Below, piece by piece: positions 28,744 to 37,320 of a DNA stretch of 64,000 nt (the stretch's first letter is position 1; each line of letters starts with the position of its first letter). The position numbers and the translations under genes were made by a program. Source of the DNA: Hymenobacter daecheongensis DSM 21074 (GTDB lineage: Bacteria > Bacteroidota > Bacteroidia > Cytophagales > Hymenobacteraceae); the NCBI RefSeq assembly GCF_900141805.1, contig NZ_FQYN01000004.1, positions 62,001 through 126,000 of the forward strand, read 5' to 3'. The notes beneath the pieces were generated by a model. The model had not been told where the DNA came from. It did not search any database and was given only the letters and a program-made list of their open reading frames with translations.

Positions 28744-29556
28744 ATGGCTGCACCTCTCCTTCTCACCGACCTCTACATTTACCCCGTCAAGTCTCTGGGC
28801 GGCATCCGCGTGACGGAGGCCGTGGTGGAGCCCCGCGGCCTGCGCCACGACCGCCGCTGGCTGATTGTGGATGAGCGCAACCAGTTCATGACCCAGCGGC
28901 AGACCGCCGAGATGGCCCATCTGAAAGTAGCGCCCGCCTACAATGGCTTCCTGCTCAGCCACGCTGCCCGCCCCGAGCTGCTGCCGCTCTACGTGCCCTT
29001 CGAGGCCACGCCCGAGCGCACGCTGTTCGTCACCGTCTGGGACGATATGGTGTTTGCCTGGCGCGGCACCCCCGCCGCCGACGAGTGGCTGAGTGAGGCG
29101 CTGGGCCGCGTCTGCCGGCTGGTATATATGTCGGATATGGTGATGCGGGCCACCGACGGCGGCGCGGCCGACGGTGACGTGAGTTTCGCTGATGCCTACC
29201 CTTTTTTGGTTATCGGCCAGGCCTCGCTCGATGATCTGAATACGCGCCTGGCTGAGCCCGTGCCCATGAACCGCTTCCGGCCCAATCTGGTCTTCAGCGG
29301 CGGCACTCCTTATGAGGAAGAAACATGGCGCGATTTTGCCGTGGCCGGGCAGCCTTTCGTGGGTGTGCGCCCCTGCGGCCGGTGCGTGGTCACCACCATC
29401 GACCAGCACACGGCCCAGAAGAGTGCCGAGCCGCTGCGCACGCTGGCCACCTACCGCACCAGCGGCAACAAGGTCATGTTCGGCCAGAACGTGACCGGGC
29501 CGGGCCGGGGAATAGTGCGCGTAGGCGACGCAGTGACGGTTTTGAGCCGAAGCTAG
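28744..29556 (+). CDS. MOSC domain protein with N-terminal beta barrel
   Basis: A 270-residue protein like the YcbX/MOCS3-C group. The N-terminal beta-barrel domain (LTDLYIYPVKSLGG, residues 6-19, a clear signature) is followed by a MOSC domain from about 110. Its conserved Cys lies in GVRPCGRCVVTTIDQ at about 213-227, the likely sulfur- or molybdenum-cofactor-binding position. No ferredoxin domain is present. YcbX-type proteins reduce N-hydroxylated bases with Moco. Function here is inferred. The start is the ATG at 28744, close behind the promoter. Confidence 0.88.
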   Translation: MAAPLLLTDLYIYPVKSLGGIRVTEAVVEPRGLRHDRRWLIVDERNQFMTQRQTAEMAHLKVAPAYNGFLLSHAARPELLPLYVPFEATPERTLFVTVWDDMVFAWRGTPAADEWLSEALGRVCRLVYMSDMVMRATDGGAADGDVSFADAYPFLVIGQASLDDLNTRLAEPVPMNRFRPNLVFSGGTPYEEETWRDFAVAGQPFVGVRPCGRCVVTTIDQHTAQKSAEPLRTLATYRTSGNKVMFGQNVTGPGRGIVRVGDAVTVLSRS

Positions 29557-29627
29557 AACCGGGTTACCCGTCGCCTGATTATACCATCTGCGCCGCAGCC
29601 GTTACTAACGAATCCGGCATGTTGCAT

Positions 29628-29659
29628 TTTGCTCACACCGTAAATTTATAGTAGATTTG
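29628..29659 (+). promoter_or_regulatory. Bacteroidota promoter for the DUF547 gene
   Basis: TTTG (29628-29631), 20 bases, TAGATTTG (29652-29659): both consensus elements at ideal spacing in an AT-rich stretch. The leader to the ATG at 29778 would be about 110 bases. Confidence 0.7.
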
Positions 29660-29777
29660 AAAAATAAATTTAAACACAAATAGTACAAATCTCTCTTTAT
29701 CTGCTTCCCGGATTCTTGCCTGGCAGCAGCCTGGTTTTCTGCTCTTATTCTCATCCCGCCCTCCCTACCTGTTGCTC

Positions 29778-30575
29778 ATGCGTCTGTTCTCTCCTTTGCG
29801 TTGGCTGTTGCTGATAGTTTGTCTGGGGCTGCTTGTACCGCAACGGCTCCGGGCCGCCAATGTCAGCAGCCGGCAGCTGCACCATACCTGGAATGAGCTT
29901 CTGGCCAAGCATATAACCAACGATGGTCACGTAGACTACGCTGGTTTCCTGGACGACGAGGACAAGCTGGATGCCTACCTGCAAACCATCCGCAAAACGC
30001 CGCCCGATGAGCAAGCCTGGAGCCGCAACGACCAGCAGGCCTACTGGCTGAACGTGTACAATGCCGCCACCGTGTACATGGTATTGCAATACTACCCGGT
30101 GACGAGCATGAACGAAATCAAGGTTAAAACCCTGAAAGGCAGCAAGTCGGCGTGGGAAGCGCCCAGCGTGACGGTGGGCACCCGCCAGTACTCGCTCAAC
30201 CAGATTGAGCGCGAGGTGCTACGCACTAAGTTTCAGGACCCGCGGGTGCATTTTGCCCTGGTGTGCGCCGCCGAAACCTGTCCGCCCCTGCTCAACGAGG
30301 CCTACGACGGGGCCCGCCTCAACCAGCAGCTCGACGATCAGGCGCGGCGCTTTCTCAATACCGTCCGGTTCAACCAGCTGGCTCCCGACCACGTGCGGCT
30401 TTCCAGCGTATTCGACTGGTACTCGGCCGAGTTTGGCGAAGGCAACGCCCTGATTGCCTGGCTAAACCGCTACGCCACCGTCAAGATTGCGCCCACGGCC
30501 AAAGTAGACTTTCTGCCCTTCGACTGGGCCCTGAACGACCGTTCGCGGCAGGCCGAAAACCAGGCGCTGCGTTAG
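29778..30575 (+). CDS. DUF547 domain exported protein
   Basis: A 265-residue protein with a signal peptide (LLLIVCLGLLVPQRLRA) and one DUF547 domain. Family marks are AYWLNVYNAATVYMVL at about 92-107, DPRVHFALVCAAETCPPL at about 152-169 (His and Cys conserved) and SSVFDWYSAEFGE near 214. Homologs also occur in plants and many bacteria. The His/Cys arrangement suggests a peptidase-like or transglutaminase-like fold, but activity is not established. The start is the ATG at 29778. It ends at a good terminator. Confidence 0.9.
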   Translation: MRLFSPLRWLLLIVCLGLLVPQRLRAANVSSRQLHHTWNELLAKHITNDGHVDYAGFLDDEDKLDAYLQTIRKTPPDEQAWSRNDQQAYWLNVYNAATVYMVLQYYPVTSMNEIKVKTLKGSKSAWEAPSVTVGTRQYSLNQIEREVLRTKFQDPRVHFALVCAAETCPPLLNEAYDGARLNQQLDDQARRFLNTVRFNQLAPDHVRLSSVFDWYSAEFGEGNALIAWLNRYATVKIAPTAKVDFLPFDWALNDRSRQAENQALR

Positions 30576-30603
30576 GCTTTCACCTTTGGCGGGCATCAAA
30601 TCG

Positions 30604-30637
30604 GCCCCGGCGCTGTTAGTAGCAGCCGGGGCTTTTT
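30604..30637 (+). terminator. Intrinsic terminator after the DUF547 gene
   Basis: Stem GCCCCGGC (30604-30611) / GCCGGGGC (30625-30632) followed by TTTTT. Confidence 0.82.
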
Positions 30638-30687
30638 CGTGCCCGCTTGGGTCGGGCCCGGCCTTTTTCTTCGCCGCTAACTCTCTT

Positions 30688-31353
30688 ATGGATTCTAAAT
30701 TTCTGCTGGATTTTCTGCGCGACCTCGCCGCCAACAATCACAAAGCATGGATGGATGAGCACCGCGCCGACTACCACCGTGCCCGCGCCGTTTTCAGCGG
30801 GCTGGTGCAGGCCGTGCTCGAAGGCACCCAGCGCTTCGAGCCCGCGCTGCTGGGCCTCACGGTGCCCGAAACCATGTTTCGCATCAACAAAAACGACCGT
30901 TTTCAGCAGAGCCAGGAGCCCTACAAGCGCCACATGGGGGCCAGCCTCACGCAGGGCGGCCGGCACGCGCCGCGGGCTGGCTACTTCTTGGCCGTGCAGC
31001 CCGGCGGTGAAACCTGGGTGGGCGCCGGCAAATGGCACCCCGAGCCCGCCGCGCTGGCCCGCATCCGCCAGGAAATTCATTACAGCGGCCCGGCTTTCCA
31101 CGCCCTGCGCGCCACCGACGACTTCCGCCGCCACTTCCCCGCCGGCCTAGAGGGCGACCGGCTGCTGCGCCCACCGAAAGGCTACGAAAAGGATGACCCG
31201 GACATCGAGCTGCTCAAATTCAAGGACTTCGTGGTCACCAAATCCTTCACCGATGCCGAGGTGCGGCACGCAGATTTCGTGGCCCGCGTCACCGAGACGT
31301 TTCAGGCCGCGCAGCCGTTTGTGCGGTTTCTGAATGAAGCAATGGAGGAGTAA
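30688..31353 (+). CDS. DUF2461 domain protein (TIGR02453 family)
   Basis: A 221-residue single-domain protein. The N-terminus LLDFLRDLAANNHKAWMDEH is the family entry motif. RINKNDRFQQSQEPYK and GGETWVGAGKWHPEP follow at the expected spacing. The start is the ATG at 30688, preceded by the DUF547 terminator; codons upstream are inside that terminator. Function of the family is unknown; it is widespread as a single-copy gene in Bacteroidota. It converges with the deoxynucleoside kinase gene, with a repeat element between. Confidence 0.9.
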   Translation: MDSKFLLDFLRDLAANNHKAWMDEHRADYHRARAVFSGLVQAVLEGTQRFEPALLGLTVPETMFRINKNDRFQQSQEPYKRHMGASLTQGGRHAPRAGYFLAVQPGGETWVGAGKWHPEPAALARIRQEIHYSGPAFHALRATDDFRRHFPAGLEGDRLLRPPKGYEKDDPDIELLKFKDFVVTKSFTDAEVRHADFVARVTETFQAAQPFVRFLNEAMEE

Positions 31354-31358
31354 CGCCT

Positions 31359-31521
31359 GTCATTGCGAGGACGAAGGACGAAGCAATCCGTCCTGGACAA
31401 TGCGCCAAACTTTGTAAACAGAAAAGCCCTGACGTATGCGCTACGTCAGGGCTTTGTGCTTAATCAAGGCTCAGCTCATTGTCCGGGACGGATTGCTTCG
31501 TCCTTCGTCCTCGCAATGACA
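31359..31521. repeat. Nested inverted repeat, GTCATTGCGAG family, copy 1
   Basis: Outer arms TGTCATTGCGAGGACGAAGG.. (from 31359) and its complement ending at 31521. Inner hairpin AAAAGCCCTGACGTA / TACGTCAGGGCTTT at about 31422-31456, a bidirectional terminator by structure. It fills the gap between two convergent genes. Confidence 0.93.
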
Positions 31522-31534
31522 GGGCCGCATTTCC

Positions 31535-32158
31535 TTAAAACAGGCCGAAAAGCGTGCTATTAATCTTTTCGATGATGATGCCCAGGTCTTCCGGGTTGTT
31601 CACGTAGTCGAGATTGTTCACGTCCACGATGAGCAGCTTGCCGGATTTGTAGTTGCTGATCCAGCGCTCGTAGTTTTCGTTGAGATTTTTGAGGTACTCA
31701 ATCTTGATGTTGTTCTCGTAGTCGCGGTTGCGCTTGTCGATTTGCTGGATGAGCTTGGGCAGGTCGGCGCGCAGGTAGAGCAGCAGGTCGGGCGCATCCA
31801 CCATGCTGATCATCGACTCGAACAGGTTCAGGTAGTTCTGGTGGTCACGCTCGGTCATCAGGCCCGAGTCGTGCAGGTTGGCGGCGAAGATGTGGGCATC
31901 TTCGTAGATCGTGCGGTCCTGAATAACGCCTTTGCTGGCCTGCTGCAGCTTTTTGATGTGCTGGGTCTGGCGGAAGCGGCTGTTCAGGAAATACACCTGC
32001 AAATGAAACGACCAGCGGGGCATGTCGTCGTAGAAATCCTTCAGATACGGATTGTGGTCCACGTCTTCCAGAAAAACTTCCCAGTTGAAATGATGGGCCA
32101 GCTTGTTGGCCAGCGTGGTTTTGCCAGCACCAATGTTGCCGACGATTGCAATATGCAT
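31535..32158 (-). CDS. Deoxynucleoside kinase (dNK/dGK family)
   Basis: A 207-residue kinase that phosphorylates deoxyribonucleosides for salvage. Walker A GNIGAGKT is at residues 7-14. The catalytic/substrate region FLEDVDHNPYLKDFYDD follows at about 29-45. The helix PRWSFHLQVYFLNSRF (Gln binds the base) and the DRTIYEDAHIFA motif at about 82-93 (ERS/DRS equivalent) match. The lid is KRNRDYE. A -7 element TACTTTTG is at 32199-32206 on the minus strand. Specificity (dA, dG or dC) cannot be read reliably. Confidence 0.93.
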   Translation of the reverse strand: MHIAIVGNIGAGKTTLANKLAHHFNWEVFLEDVDHNPYLKDFYDDMPRWSFHLQVYFLNSRFRQTQHIKKLQQASKGVIQDRTIYEDAHIFAANLHDSGLMTERDHQNYLNLFESMISMVDAPDLLLYLRADLPKLIQQIDKRNRDYENNIKIEYLKNLNENYERWISNYKSGKLLIVDVNNLDYVNNPEDLGIIIEKINSTLFGLF

Positions 32159-32198
32159 GAGTGAGGTGCGGGAAGGGACGATACGAAAAAAGTGCCCG

Positions 32199-32206
32199 CA
32201 AAAGTA
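32199..32206 (-). promoter_or_regulatory. -7 element for the deoxynucleoside kinase gene
   Basis: On the minus strand the sequence is TACTTTTG, 41 bases before the ATG at 32158. No clear -33 element. Confidence 0.5.
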
Positions 32207-32446
32207 AGGGAAACCAGCGGAACCTCGGCCGCTAAAATGCCCGCGCCCCGCCGCGCGGCAGCTGGGGCGCTACCAGCAAAATAAGGTCAACAATAAATTG
32301 ACTCGGCACGGTATATTCGTTAATTTGTATGTTACAATCAGGCTTCTTCCCCCGGCAGATTTCCTTCTTCCCGGCTTTAGCAGCTTATTGCTTTTTTCAA
32401 GCCTGAAGCCGGCCATTGGTGCCGCGGCGGGCATTTTTTGCTGCTG

Positions 32447-32890
32447 ATGGCTGCCCTGTCTACTTCCTACACCGACCTGCAAACCGTGCTGGATGAGCAC
32501 GGCCGCCTGATTGCGTCGTTCCGCCACTACCCCAACGAGCAGCTGCTCTACATTCGCTGGAGCGGCAACCTGACCGGCAAAGAGGTGATTCGGGTGGCCA
32601 TGGCGGGCGGAGCCATTCAGCAGGAGCTGCACTGCCCGCTGCTGCTCAACGACAAGACCGATGCCACCGGCGACTGGTCGGAGGCGCTGCCGTGGCTGGA
32701 GTATGAGTGGCTGCCGCAGGCGCTGGCAGAAGGGCTGCGGGCATTTGCCTACGTGTTTTCGCCCGATATGCAGAACCAGATTATCAGCCTGGAATTTGCG
32801 GAGCGCGTGAGCAAGCAGCTTCCCATCCAGCTGTTTTATGACGTGAGCACGGCCTGGGAATGGCTGCGCCGCCAGCACGCCGCCGCCTGA
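32447..32890 (+). CDS. Small STAS/SpoIIAA-like protein of unknown function
   Basis: A 147-residue soluble protein without signal or membrane segment. It shows alternating strands and helices: LLYIRWSGNLTGKEVIRVAM and CPLLLNDKTDATGDWSEALP recall the SpoIIAA/STAS-like folds of Cytophagales proteins, in which a conserved Asn-Asp lies after a strand. The likeness is by eye only. The start is the ATG at 32447. A possible promoter lies at 32298-32328 (TTG, about 19 bases, TTAATTTG). It is transcribed alone and converges with the gene at 32938. Confidence 0.75.
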   Translation: MAALSTSYTDLQTVLDEHGRLIASFRHYPNEQLLYIRWSGNLTGKEVIRVAMAGGAIQQELHCPLLLNDKTDATGDWSEALPWLEYEWLPQALAEGLRAFAYVFSPDMQNQIISLEFAERVSKQLPIQLFYDVSTAWEWLRRQHAAA

Positions 32891-32937
32891 GCGAGCGGCG
32901 GGCTGGCGGCGCAGATGAGGAAAGCAGGCCCGAGAGG

Positions 32938-33669
32938 CTACTTGTCGTTCACTAGGTCCTTCACATCGCGGGCTTTTTCCAGTGTGCGAAACTCGGTTTG
33001 CAGCGAGCGTACCCGAATCCGGTCGTCGAGGCTGAGCTGCTCGCGCACCACTTCGTAGCGGGCATTCAGGCGCTCGAGCACGGCGCTGGCGGCGCTCCAG
33101 TCGGCCTGGCTCCACTGGCGGCGGTTGTCGCGGGTGTGCTCCAGCAGGCGGCCGTAGAGGTCGGGCAGCTCGGTGGCGCGGGCGGTGCTTATCACCACGG
33201 TTTCGTTCAGCAGGCGGCGCTGGGTTTCGGCGGCCGTTTCGGGGCGGCGGGCCACGGCATCGAGGCTATCCTGCTTGGAAGCCCACTTTTCGTAGCGCAC
33301 TTTCTGGGTGGTGTACTCGCGCTTGCTCTGGCCCGAAAGGCTGTCCACGGCCGCATCGATGCGCTTGCTCTGGCGGTCGAAGTCCTCTTTGATCCGCGGC
33401 AGCTCGCGGCGCACGGTGCTTTCGGCCTGGCTGATTCTTTCATTGACCCAGCTGCTGAACACGTCCAGGTCGCGCTCCAAGGATTTGGGCGTAGTCAGGA
33501 TGGGCTCCTGCGAACGGGCCGGCGGGGTTTTGGCGGCCGGGGCCTTCGCAGCGGGCGTGGGCGTTTTGACCGGCGCTTTGGGGGCCGGAGCCATCTGGGC
33601 GGTAGCCGCCAGCGGGGTGTTCAGCAGGCTGAAAGCCACAAAACTCAGGGGAAGCAGGAGGTTTTTCAT
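32938..33669 (-). CDS. Exported Ala/Pro-linker and coiled-coil protein
   Basis: A 243-residue protein with a signal peptide (LLLPLSFVAFSLLNTPLAATAQ), an Ala/Pro/Lys-rich linker at about 26-55, then a helical region rich in Glu, Arg and Gln. The helices (ESTVRRELPRIKEDFDRQSK and following) suggest a coiled coil. Bacteroidota have many such periplasmic proteins. The start is the ATG at 33669, as upstream codons lack a signal. I do not recognise the family. It may act in the envelope as a structural or stress protein, which is inference only. Confidence 0.8.
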   Translation of the reverse strand: MKNLLLPLSFVAFSLLNTPLAATAQMAPAPKAPVKTPTPAAKAPAAKTPPARSQEPILTTPKSLERDLDVFSSWVNERISQAESTVRRELPRIKEDFDRQSKRIDAAVDSLSGQSKREYTTQKVRYEKWASKQDSLDAVARRPETAAETQRRLLNETVVISTARATELPDLYGRLLEHTRDNRRQWSQADWSAASAVLERLNARYEVVREQLSLDDRIRVRSLQTEFRTLEKARDVKDLVNDK

Positions 33670-33811
33670 GGGTTTGGGGCGAGAGGGATGAGCAGACAAC
33701 GCCGGGCCCGGTGCCGGGCGTATGGCGGCAGCCTGGCAAATTATGGCCCAAAACGTAGCCACTGGCCGGCAGGGTTCGTTTTATAGCCAAAAAACCGCAC
33801 TTTTGTAGCTT

Positions 33812-34330
33812 ATGCCGCCTTCCTCTGCTACCGCCCCCATTGCCGTTCAGCCCGCCACCCTGGCCGATATTCCGACCATCGTGGCCCTGGCCGAGGCTAC
33901 CTGGGAGCCTACCTACCGCTTCATCATCTCGCGGGAGCAGCTGGAGTATATGTACCGCGTCATCTACACGCCGGCCTCGCTGCGGCGGCAGATGGTGGAC
34001 AACGGCCACCGGTTTCTGCTGCTCTCGGCCGAGGGCCACGCCTGCGGGTTTGCCTCCTACTCGGCCAAAGAGCCCGCCGGCACCTACCACCTGAACAAGA
34101 TCTACCTGCTGCCCTCGCACCAGGGCCAGGGGCTGGGCCAGCACCTGCTGGAAGCCGTGGAAAGCGCCGTGCGCGAAGCCGGCGGCACCGTGCTGGAGCT
34201 GAACGTGAACCGCCACAACCCCGCCCTGGCATTTTATGAGCGCCTGGGCTTCCAGCGCCACCAGGAAGTCGACATTGCCATTGGCCCCTACTGGATGAAT
34301 GATTACGTGATGCGCAAAGAACTCGCGTAA
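33812..34330 (+). CDS. GNAT family N-acetyltransferase
   Basis: A 172-residue acetyltransferase. Motif A is HLNKIYLLPSHQGQGLGQHLL at about 90-110, with the Q/RxxGxG/A acetyl-CoA loop as QGQGLG. Motif B is NPALAFYERLGF at about 134-145. The N-terminal IVALAEATWEPTYRFI fits the substrate side of small-molecule GNATs. The start is the ATG at 33812, and the upstream sequence has CACTTTTG near 33797, a partial -7 element. Substrate unknown. The next gene follows after 51 bases on the same strand. Confidence 0.9.
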   Translation: MPPSSATAPIAVQPATLADIPTIVALAEATWEPTYRFIISREQLEYMYRVIYTPASLRRQMVDNGHRFLLLSAEGHACGFASYSAKEPAGTYHLNKIYLLPSHQGQGLGQHLLEAVESAVREAGGTVLELNVNRHNPALAFYERLGFQRHQEVDIAIGPYWMNDYVMRKELA

Positions 34331-34381
34331 TTGCGGAGCGGTTGGTTCGCCGCGCCTCCTTTTTCCCTGATTTTCCCGCGT

Positions 34382-34879
34382 ATGCGTTTCTCTACTCCTT
34401 TTGCCGTGGCCCGCGTGGGCGCGGTGGCCCTGCTGCTGCTGAGCCAGCTCAGCTTCGGGCAAATTATGAAGCAAAAGCATCTGGAGCTGATTCAGGCCCG
34501 CAGCGCCACCTGGAACAAGGCCTTCAACAGCCGCGACACCACGGCGCTGGGCGGCCTGCTGCACCCCGGCTTCACGCTCAGCCAGACCCAGGGCAGCCAG
34601 AGCGGGGCCGCCGCCGTGCGCCAGAGCTTCCGCCAGCTGTTTCGCCAGCGCCCCGATATTACCTGGATGAACCGCGGCCTGACCACCGAAGTCAGCAGCC
34701 TGGGCAACGTGGCCTACGAAACTGGCGAGTGGGCCGAAGCTTGGACCGACACCCAGGACCAGACCAAAAACCGCGTCATCGGCAAATACTGGCTGATGTG
34801 GAAATACGAAAACAACGCCTGGCTGATGTTTTCGGCCATTTACACGCCCATGTCCTGCTCGGGCAATTCGTGCCGGTAG
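34382..34879 (+). CDS. Exported NTF2-like (DUF4440-type) protein
   Basis: A 165-residue protein with a signal peptide (VGAVALLLLSQLSFGQ) and a single NTF2-like cone fold. Marks are the helix LELIQARSATWNKAFNSRD, the acidic pocket start TTALGGLLHPGFTL and strand pairs ending IGKYWLMWKYENNAWLM. It ends in Cys-Ser-Gly-Asn-Ser-Cys-Arg, an unusual C-terminal Cys pair. The start is the ATG at 34382. Ligand or enzyme activity cannot be inferred. Confidence 0.85.
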   Translation: MRFSTPFAVARVGAVALLLLSQLSFGQIMKQKHLELIQARSATWNKAFNSRDTTALGGLLHPGFTLSQTQGSQSGAAAVRQSFRQLFRQRPDITWMNRGLTTEVSSLGNVAYETGEWAEAWTDTQDQTKNRVIGKYWLMWKYENNAWLMFSAIYTPMSCSGNSCR

Positions 34880-34890
34880 GCTCTCCGACC

Positions 34891-34992
34891 TGTCATCCTG
34901 AGCAGAGCGGAGGACCTTGTTACGGTAGAACGAGTCGTTGTTACGATTATCGTTCTTATCCCATAAGGTCCTTCGCTCTGCTCAGGATGACA
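34891..34992. repeat. Inverted repeat, GTCATCCTGAGC family, copy 3
   Basis: A 102-base unit from TGTCATCCTGAGCAGAGCGG at 34891 to GCTCAGGATGACA ending at 34992. The loop side contains AACGAGTCGTTGTTACGATT, very like copies 2 and 4. Confidence 0.93.
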
Positions 34993-35066
34993 AGCATATT
35001 GCATGCGACTTCGCTCAGCATGACGCCCCACTTCAACTAACCCTCATCTTCCCAAACCCCCTTTCC

Positions 35067-35291
35067 ATGGCTGCTACCAAACTTACCGTGCTCAGCAACG
35101 GGTCCCTCCGCGTAGAGGGTGATTTCGAACTCGTGGATGCCCAGGGCCAGCCCTACGGCCTGGCCGGCCGCGAGCGAATCAGCATCTGCCGCTGTGGCCT
35201 TTCCAAAAACAAGCCCTTCTGCGACGGCTCGCACAAAGGCCACTTCGAGCACAACGCCGAAGCCTTCGACCTGCCGGCCCCGAAAGTATAG
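35067..35291 (+). CDS. CDGSH iron-sulfur domain protein
   Basis: A 74-residue protein of the mitoNEET/CDGSH family that binds a labile [2Fe-2S] cluster with three Cys and one His. The ligand set is CRCGLSKNKPFCDGSHKGHF at about 44-63 (C, C, C and the H of DGSH). The start is the ATG at 35067; the frame is open further upstream but only through the repeat element. Bacterial members are involved in iron or redox sensing and transfer. It is followed by a terminator-bearing repeat. Confidence 0.92.
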   Translation: MAATKLTVLSNGSLRVEGDFELVDAQGQPYGLAGRERISICRCGLSKNKPFCDGSHKGHFEHNAEAFDLPAPKV

Positions 35292-35298
35292 CGCAAGC

Positions 35299-35453
35299 TG
35301 TCATTGCGAGCGAAGCAAAGCAATCCGTCCTGGACAATGCGCTAAGCTTTGTAAACAGAAAAGCCCTGACGTATGCTTGCGTCAGGGCTTTCTGCTGAAA
35401 AGGAGGTTTCTACATCTCAGAGGACGGATTGCTTCGCGTTGCTCGCAATGACA
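35299..35453. repeat. Nested inverted repeat, GTCATTGCGAG family, copy 2 (155 bases)
   Basis: Outer arms 35299-35331 and 35421-35453 (TGTCATTGCGAGCGAAGC...GCAATGACA). Inner terminator-like hairpin AAAAGCCCTGACG (35359-35371) / CGTCAGGGCTTT (35380-35391). Nearly identical to the copy at 42033-42187. It separates two convergent genes. Confidence 0.95.
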
Positions 35454-35463
35454 GTTTGTTCAG

Positions 35464-35724
35464 CTACGCGCTTTCGAACAGGGAGCTGATCAGGTCGACG
35501 TATTCCTGGCGGGCGGCTTCCTGGCTTTTGCCGCTCAGGCTGGCCCAGGCATCGTATTTGGCAATGCCTTTGAAGTCGAAGCCGCCGGGCCGGTCGCCGG
35601 TTACGTCGCCTTCGGAGGCTTGCTTGTAGAGGGCGTACATCTGGAGCAGCACCATGTTGCTGGGCTTGGAGGGCAATTGCTGAGCGCGAACGGCGGCAGC
35701 TTCAAATTCTTCGGGGGTAGCCAT
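35464..35724 (-). CDS. Acyl-CoA-binding protein
   Basis: An 86-residue four-helix acyl-CoA-binding protein. Family signatures are LQMYALYKQASEGD (residues about 27-40) and KYDAWASLSGKSQEAARQEYV near 56-76, with the Lys, Tyr and Trp that contact CoA. Full length for the family. It binds long-chain acyl-CoA esters in the cytoplasm and buffers or transfers them. Such small eukaryote-like proteins are regular in Bacteroidota. The start is the ATG at 35724. Confidence 0.94.
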   Translation of the reverse strand: MATPEEFEAAAVRAQQLPSKPSNMVLLQMYALYKQASEGDVTGDRPGGFDFKGIAKYDAWASLSGKSQEAARQEYVDLISSLFESA

Positions 35725-35879
35725 GCGAAAGAAGGAGTAGTTTGGGGTGAGAAGAGTATGGAATGCCGGCCGAAACAGGCCCGGCCAGCGCGGGAAGGTA
35801 CATATTCCGGCCGATACGCCCGCGCGGGGCGCGCGCCGCTATGTTGTATCTTGAGCGCCCACGCTCCCACTTTCCCCTC

Positions 35880-37172
35880 ATGATCAAACCGCTACCCACG
35901 CTGGCCTTGCTGGCCGCTACCCTGCTTACGGCCCCGCTGGCCGTGGCTCAGAAAACGTACGTGCAATGCGGCCGCCTGCTGGATATGCGCTCAGCCAAAG
36001 CCCAGACCGAAGTGACGCTGGTGCTGGAAAAAGGCCGCGTGACGGCCGTGCAGCCGGGCTACACCACCGGCACCGCCGCCGATAAAGTTATCGACCTGCA
36101 AAGCCGCACCGTGCTGCCCGGCCTGATTGACTGCCACGTGCACCTGGAGCATGAAACCAGCAAGGCCGCGTTCCTGCAGGAGTTCACCCAGAACCCCGCC
36201 GACGTAGCCTTCAGTGCCCTGGGCTACGCCCGCAAAACCCTGCTGGCGGGCTTCACCACCGTGCGCGACCTGGGCGGCTCGGGCGTGAACGTAGCCCTGC
36301 GCAACGCTGTGAATGCCGGGCAGGTAGTGGGGCCGCGCATCTTCACGGCGGGCAAGGCCATATCGGGCACCGGCGGCCACATGGACCCCACCAACGGCTA
36401 CCGCGAGGACCTGATGGGCGTGCCCGGCCCGGCCGAGGGCGTGGCCAACGGCCCCGACCAGTGTCGGCAGGCCGTGCGCGAGCAGTACAAGCGCGGCGTG
36501 GATCTGATCAAGATTGCCAGCACCGGCGGCGTGCTGAGCGTGGCCAAAGACGGCAGCAGCGCCCAGATGACGGAGGTGGAAATAAGGGCCGTGGTGGAAA
36601 CCGCCCGCGACCTGGGCCTGCGCGTGGCCTGCCACGCCCACGGGGCCGAGGGCATGAAGCGCGCCATCCGGGCTGGCGTGCAGAGCATCGAGCACGGTAC
36701 GCTGATGGATGATGAAACTATGCAGCTGATGAAAAAATACGGCACCTGGTACGTGCCCACCATCACGGCCGGCAAATCGGTGGCCGACTCAGCCCGGATT
36801 CCGGGCTACTACCCGCCACTGGTTACGCCCAAGGCCCTGGCCATTGGTCCCAAGCTGCAGGCCAATTTCGGGCGGGCCTACAAGGCGGGCGTCCGCATTG
36901 CCTTCGGCACCGATGCGGCCGTGTACCGGCACGGCGTGAATGCGCTGGAGTTTCAGTACATGGTGGAGGCCGGAATGCCCGCTTACGAAGCCTTGCGGGC
37001 GGCCACCGTATCGGCCGCCGAGCTGCTGGGCGAATCGGAGAACCTGGGCACGCTGGAGCCCGGCAAGCTGGCCGACCTGGTGGCCGTAGACGGCGACCCG
37101 CTCCAGGACATCAAAATCATGCAGCGGGTGCGCTTCGTGATGAAGCAGGGCGTGGTATACCGGCAGGAGTAG
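35880..37172 (+). CDS. Exported amidohydrolase (Xaa-Pro dipeptidase-like)
   Basis: A 430-residue metal-dependent hydrolase with a signal peptide (LALLAATLLTAPLAVAQ). The metal site begins with H86 and H88 (GLIDCHVHLE). A Lys lies in LIKIASTGG near 203-211, the third and fourth His in ACHAHG and QSIEHGT near 245-275, and the catalytic Asp in AFGTDAAV near 345. Family members cleave imidodipeptides or amides. The start is the ATG at 35880. The frame extends upstream without likeness to a signal. It is probably periplasmic. Confidence 0.91.
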   Translation: MIKPLPTLALLAATLLTAPLAVAQKTYVQCGRLLDMRSAKAQTEVTLVLEKGRVTAVQPGYTTGTAADKVIDLQSRTVLPGLIDCHVHLEHETSKAAFLQEFTQNPADVAFSALGYARKTLLAGFTTVRDLGGSGVNVALRNAVNAGQVVGPRIFTAGKAISGTGGHMDPTNGYREDLMGVPGPAEGVANGPDQCRQAVREQYKRGVDLIKIASTGGVLSVAKDGSSAQMTEVEIRAVVETARDLGLRVACHAHGAEGMKRAIRAGVQSIEHGTLMDDETMQLMKKYGTWYVPTITAGKSVADSARIPGYYPPLVTPKALAIGPKLQANFGRAYKAGVRIAFGTDAAVYRHGVNALEFQYMVEAGMPAYEALRAATVSAAELLGESENLGTLEPGKLADLVAVDGDPLQDIKIMQRVRFVMKQGVVYRQE

Positions 37173-37320
37173 CGGCAGTTGATGCGGATAGAAATCAGGC
37201 TGCCCGGTCCCTACCAAAATAGGGCCCCGCGCCACTGCCCGCGCAGCTCGACTGCAACCCGGGCCTAGCGCTCCGGCGTATGGAAAGGCTGTTTTTCTTT
37301 CTCCTGTTCGGTGCTACGCT

